Part shown: one piece after another, positions 63,794-64,000 of the stretch | Layout of the letters: every line of letters starts with the position of its first letter | How positions within the stretch are numbered: position 1 is the first letter of the stretch | From: Basidiobolus meristosporus CBS 931.73 | Taxonomy: Eukaryota > Basidiobolomycota > Basidiobolomycetes > Basidiobolales > Basidiobolaceae | Length of the DNA: 64,000 bases | NCBI GenBank assembly: GCA_002104905.1 | Contig: MCFE01000160.1 | Coordinates: 62,001-126,000 of the forward strand | Direction: 5' to 3' | The notes under the pieces: model-generated | Told to the model about the DNA's origin: nothing | Seen by the model: the letters and a program-made list of their open reading frames with translations, nothing else | The model's database searches: none | Translations under genes and position numbers: made by a program

Positions 63794-64000
63794 ATGTCTC
63801 AACCTCAACCACCTGCCTTGGACAGCACCAAAGAAACTGAAGATCCCGAAAAGGTACCCCAAATCTATTTCGCTTCGCCTTTTTCTCTATAGTGATGCTT
63901 CGTTGAAGTTGCCAACTGGCTGGCCATGGTAGCTTGTTACCTGTTTATTTCCTTCCTGATACCCAAGAGCTCCTTATTAGTACACGTCCCCTTCAGTAAC
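63794..64000 (+). CDS. Start of an unresolved gene at the right edge
   Basis: ATG 63794 opens MSQPQPPALDSTKETEDPEK, a hydrophilic N-terminus, followed by GTACCC as a possible 5' splice site and TTTTTCTCTATAG (about 63878-63890) as a possible 3' site. The next sequence reads FVEVANWLAMVACYLFISFL in one frame, which is hydrophobic like a membrane segment, but none of the splice pairs I tried joins the two in frame. The gene continues beyond the window. A membrane transporter is possible but not shown. Confidence 0.3.

Noticed and set aside
1-64000. CRISPR arrays, operons, ribosome binding sites, rRNA genes.
   Set aside because: The window is eukaryotic nuclear DNA; no regular short repeat-spacer pattern or rRNA sequence was seen.

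Overview
This window reads as nuclear DNA of a filamentous ascomycete fungus. The right-hand genes have short (54-82 nt) introns, mostly GTAAGT...CTAAC...AG, and ascomycete-type products (monofunctional aspartokinase, bZIP factor, TTI1-like HEAT protein, mitochondrial PPR protein). The left part is a dense, CpG-poor island of decayed transposons. TE-rich and CpG-depleted islands next to CpG-normal genes would fit a Pezizomycete (truffle/morel-like) genome, but that placement is inference.

Layout, 1-39.7 kb: a nested transposon graveyard. There are Ty3/gypsy relics at 115-3360 (+), 8413-9290 (-) and 9666-12195 (+), plus a better preserved chromodomain gypsy element at 15556-23312 (-). Two Ty1/copia fragments lie at 4740-5840 and 12200-15460 (both -), and both stop before the reverse transcriptase. 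Five relics of one Plavaka/Tnp2 (CACTA-like) DNA transposon lie at 3361-4560, 5850-8412, 23313-27330, 27932-36590 and 36590-39430. The two best copies pair a transposase (+) with a divergently transcribed accessory gene (-). Long solo LTRs with 4-bp target duplications interrupt this landscape (14021-14822, 28661-30537, 29504-30307, 31854-32657). A 2.1 kb element with ~26-bp terminal inverted repeats and a TA duplication (17954-20081) sits inside the gypsy pol gene and carries an unrecognised ORF.

Layout, 39.7-64 kb: single-copy, CpG-normal genic DNA. In order: a secreted HEXXH-type peptidase-like protein (41393-42765, +), a TTI1-like protein (43301-46675, +), a small SH3BGR/thioredoxin-fold protein (47054-47610, +), a tail-anchored Cys-cluster protein (48228-48986, -), a secreted GH37 trehalase (49474-51533, -), a mitochondrial PPR protein (53505-54792, -), aspartokinase HOM3 (55623-57214, +), an RGG-rich last exon (57761-58082, +), a bZIP transcription factor (61618-62587, +) and the start of an unresolved gene at the right edge. 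They look like independent genes, not a cluster or pathway.

The most unusual single feature is the second-last segment of the aspartokinase gene. Its reading frame is restored only by removing a 71-nt intron that begins ATATCCTTTTT, has a TACTTTAAC branch-like motif 12 nt from its end, and ends in AC. These are the hallmarks of a U12-type (minor spliceosome) AT-AC intron, which is unexpected in an ascomycete. The second point of interest is the Plavaka-like family with its divergent accessory gene.
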